Assembly (NCBI GenBank): GCA_044326545.1
Contig: JBIRBM010000008.1
Coordinates: forward strand, 1-64,000
Reading direction: 5' to 3'
Length of the DNA: 64,000 nucleotides
Origin: JANWJE01 sp044326545
GTDB taxonomy: Bacteria > Chlamydiota > Chlamydiia > Chlamydiales > Parachlamydiaceae
Shown here: positions 62,069 through 64,000 of the stretch, in pieces
How the letters are laid out: every line of letters starts with the position of its first letter
How positions within the stretch are numbered: the first letter of the stretch is position 1
Position numbers and translations under genes: made by a program
Notes under the pieces: generated by a model
What the model saw: only the letters and a program-made list of their open reading frames with translations
Databases searched by the model: none
Told to the model about the DNA's origin: nothing

Positions 62069-62356
62069 ATGAATCAAATCGGAACAAAAAATGAGATAGA
62101 GCAGTTAATCATAAAAAAAATAGAAGAGGATAAAAATTTTGAGAGGCTTCTTTCATCGAATCCCCACGAGGCTTTAAAAACACTCGGGGTGGCCATCCCA
62201 AAAGACATTCATGTGAAAATTATCTCGGAAGCAAAAGGAGAGCTCATCTTGGTTATTCCTTGTACAAATCAAGACACAGATCAACTCACAGAGTTGGAAT
62301 TGATTCATTCATTAGGAGGAAGCACTGCTCGGTGCGATCTTAGTTTGACGCGATGA
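62069..62356 (+). CDS. NHLP-type leader peptide / peptide precursor
   Basis: The 95-residue protein looks like a RiPP precursor with a nitrile-hydratase-alpha-like leader (NHLP). The leader has the N-P-H-E-A-L-K-T-L-G-V-A-I-P segment, then I-H-V-K-I-I-S-E and the strand L-I-L-V-I-P-C, as in the family. It ends with L-T-E-L-E-L-I-H-S-L-G-G, a double-glycine cleavage motif at residues 83-84. The core that would be released is S-T-A-R-C-D-L-S-L-T-R, 11 residues with one cysteine. The start is clear: AGGGG lies just before the ATG. It is on the same strand as the export operon but about 5 kb away. It may be unmodified, or the modification enzyme may be elsewhere. The function of the product is unknown. 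Confidence 0.85.
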   Translation: MNQIGTKNEIEQLIIKKIEEDKNFERLLSSNPHEALKTLGVAIPKDIHVKIISEAKGELILVIPCTNQDTDQLTELELIHSLGGSTARCDLSLTR

Positions 62357-62376
62357 TGAAAGCCTGTTTGTCATTC

Positions 62377-62412
62377 GATTTCCAAGAAATATCGCTTTCT
62401 TTCTTGGAAATC
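62377..62412. terminator. Terminator-like hairpin between convergent genes
   Basis: GATTTCCAAGAAA (62377-62389) and TTTCTTGGAAATC (62400-62412) form a perfect 13-bp stem with a 10-nt loop. It lies between the precursor gene and the convergent gene at 62459, 20 bases after the precursor stop. There is no long T-run, so termination is likely but not proved. AAAGCCTCTGGCG just after it resembles part of the repeat at 25908. Confidence 0.6.
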
Positions 62413-62458
62413 GTATAAAGCCTCTGGCGAATGCTTTAAAACAAGTTTAAGCTATCGT

Positions 62459-64000
62459 TTAAATTTTAGCATGGACCAGTTTAATCGCATTTTCAGAATC
62501 AAAGCTGTAATGCCATTGCCAGGTTGGTTTTTCAATCGGTCTTAATTTTATCTCTACCCCTCCATTTCCATCAGAGGCGGCAGTAAGGCGATGACGGTCA
62601 GGAACCTCAAAAACATGGGATCCCTTTAAGGTTAAATCTTCAGCATGAAATTCTGCACCCTCGCCTAAGATGATTTTGACTCCCTCTTTTCTCTTGATTG
62701 CATTTTTCCAATAGTGTTGTTCTATCGAACGATCAATCCCTTCATTTTGGATGAAGACTCTTCTCAAGCTGCATCGACTTTCATTGCCGTATTCAAGAAA
62801 GCCTCCTTCTTTTATGGTCCCTAGAGGGGATTGAGCCTCAATAACCAAACTTCCTTGTAAAGAGAGCTCTTCAATATCAACTTCTGCCATATCAAGTTGC
62901 AGTTCTGCCCCAGGAAAGAGGCGACCTTTTCGAATTTTTTGAGTAATAATGGCATAAAGAGGTCCAAGTCCTGGGTGGAAGAGAAAAATAAAGGAAGGTC
63001 CTTCGGCGAGGTGTTCATCGATGCTTTGATGAGGGGGCATCTCAAATTGGCAACGAATTAACAATTCGCGGTGGTTAGATAGAATGTCATAAAATGCTTG
63101 CTCGGGTGTTTCAATTGGGGGCAGCCCTTTTTTATAAGATTTTTTTGTCGTCGAAATTGTTTTAGAGCGTGAATTGCACAAAATGAATGTTTGTAAGGCT
63201 GTTTGATAATCTTTTTCGTCAAGTCTGTGCGAAAAATGATCCGTGAGATGATCCGCAATGTTTTGCATTGTGGATTCGAGCCTACCCCCAAGCATAAAGG
63301 AAAGTTCTCCATCAGCATTAAGATAAGGCACCTCCGATTTCATGTTGATCAATTGCCCCGGAAGCGGGCATGTTTTTAGTGCCTCTTGAATGGATCTGAT
63401 ATTGGCGAATAAGATATTCGTATTTGTGGGGTAAAGGGAATATGGACTTCCGGGTTTTGCAGGAATTTCTCCAATCCCCCTTTGATTGAATTCAGGGTAT
63501 TCAATATTTGTTAAACAGTAATCATAACCACCACTTTGCTTTTCTGTCTCAATGATCACATTTGTTCCTTCATCACTGTAGAGTAATCTTTGGCATGAAA
63601 GGAATCCAAACGCTTTTTGTTGTTTGCATCCAATTCCGATTAAGGTTAATACACCTTGATCTGTTGATGCTAAGGGATTATTTACCTGCCTGATTAGGCA
63701 TTCGTGGCGTCCGTGAGATTCAAGCCATTTAAACACGCCAACCTCTTGAGCAAGCTTCCATAAGACCCCATGTCCGCTCGGTTTTAGTGTTAATGTCAAA
63801 TGGGATGAAAGGGACCAATTTCCTTCTATCGTGATGACGGGAGCTAAAGGTTGAATGAAAAAATAAAAATTTTCTTCCCCTCTTCCAAACCAATTGGATG
63901 TTTTGCATATATTGAGAATGTGAAGATGATTATTTTTTTCAATTGACGTCATGAGGGCAATAGGAGTCGTTGATTGTTTGCCAAGAAGTTTAAAAGCTAA
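62459..64000 (-). CDS. UTP-glucose-1-phosphate uridylyltransferase, UGP3-like (partial)
   Basis: The frame runs off the right edge, so the N-terminus is missing. The visible 513 residues include P-I-A-L-M-T-S-I-E-K-N-N-H near the edge, then K-P-S-G-H-G-V-L-W-K-L-A, V-F-K-W-L-E-S-H-G-R, V-N-N-P-L-A-S-T-D-Q-G, F-P-A-style N-T-N-I-L-F-A-N, and G-G-R-L-E-S-T-M-Q-N-I-A-D. These match the pattern I recall for the chloroplast UGP3 protein of plants, which feeds sulfolipid synthesis, and more loosely UDP-sugar pyrophosphorylases. The last 150 residues read as a beta-helix-like stretch (E-G-G-F-L-E-Y-G, G-A-E-F-H-A-E-D-L-T-L). UDP-glucose or another UDP-sugar is the likely product. The ATG at 63952 is internal, not a start. 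Confidence 0.75.
   Translation of the reverse strand, partial: LAFKLLGKQSTTPIALMTSIEKNNHLHILNICKTSNWFGRGEENFYFFIQPLAPVITIEGNWSLSSHLTLTLKPSGHGVLWKLAQEVGVFKWLESHGRHECLIRQVNNPLASTDQGVLTLIGIGCKQQKAFGFLSCQRLLYSDEGTNVIIETEKQSGGYDYCLTNIEYPEFNQRGIGEIPAKPGSPYSLYPTNTNILFANIRSIQEALKTCPLPGQLINMKSEVPYLNADGELSFMLGGRLESTMQNIADHLTDHFSHRLDEKDYQTALQTFILCNSRSKTISTTKKSYKKGLPPIETPEQAFYDILSNHRELLIRCQFEMPPHQSIDEHLAEGPSFIFLFHPGLGPLYAIITQKIRKGRLFPGAELQLDMAEVDIEELSLQGSLVIEAQSPLGTIKEGGFLEYGNESRCSLRRVFIQNEGIDRSIEQHYWKNAIKRKEGVKIILGEGAEFHAEDLTLKGSHVFEVPDRHRLTAASDGNGGVEIKLRPIEKPTWQWHYSFDSENAIKLVHAKI

Noticed and set aside
1..64000. CRISPR array
   Set aside because: No regularly spaced direct repeats of 25-40 bp with unique spacers were seen; the repeats found are inverted or dispersed.

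Overview
The window is a piece of a Chlamydiota (chlamydia-like) chromosome. The evidence is gene content and order read from the translations: a fused aroDE gene behind aroC and aroB, groES-groEL beside an M3 oligopeptidase pepF, the uppS-cdsA-cmk block, gnd and lepA on the same stretch, plus tyrS, rpiA and an IHF/HU-like protein. Amoeba-associated (environmental) chlamydiae fit better than the small Chlamydia genomes, because the window also holds a large mobile island, a serpin, EpmA, secreted glycosidases and a peptide-export operon.

Positions 1 to about 17,176 are a mobile island ending in a tRNA-Asn gene. From left to right it has the 3' remnant of an IS630-type transposase, a HI1419/HI1420-type toxin-antitoxin pair, two unrecognised genes, a RecB-like nuclease pseudogene with a frameshift and a nonsense codon, a complete type I restriction-modification operon (unknown gene-hsdM-hsdS-hsdR, minus strand), a replication module (small ORF, SpoVG-like, CHC2/TOPRIM/ATPase protein), a small conserved-looking protein, a helix-turn-helix protein and a large serine recombinase. 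The last codons and the stop of the recombinase lie inside the tRNA-Asn gene.

Positions 17,645 to 46,301 are mostly core genes with some accessory ones: an exported SDR-like protein lacking the catalytic lysine, a TorF-type porin, groESL under a CIRCE element, pepF, HPr, an unrecognised toroid-like protein, IHF/HU, tyrS, a Nif3-like protein, rpiA with a DUF151 protein, aroCB-DE, a BPL_N amidotransferase-like protein, a serpin, EF-P with EpmA, a secreted GH3-GH20 glycosidase pair, bioY, tRNA-Arg and gnd. The intergenic regions are rich in imperfect inverted repeats, a MITE-like element and a short dispersed repeat.

Positions 46,350 to 57,224 hold the most interesting operon. It encodes a TolC-like outer-membrane factor, two HlyD-like adaptors, a C39-peptidase ABC exporter, a second 1011-residue ABC exporter of the NHLM type, and a cyclic-nucleotide-binding/CPBP membrane-protease fusion. 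About 5 kb further on, past cmk, cdsA, uppS, lepA (all minus strand) and tRNA-Leu, a 95-residue protein at 62,069-62,356 looks like an NHLP precursor: a nitrile-hydratase-alpha-like leader, a GG cleavage site and an 11-residue core. Together they look like a complete double-membrane RiPP/peptide export system in a chlamydia, with no modification enzyme in view. The window ends inside a gene resembling plant UGP3-type UTP-glucose-1-phosphate uridylyltransferase. All assignments come from reading the sequence; no database search was run.
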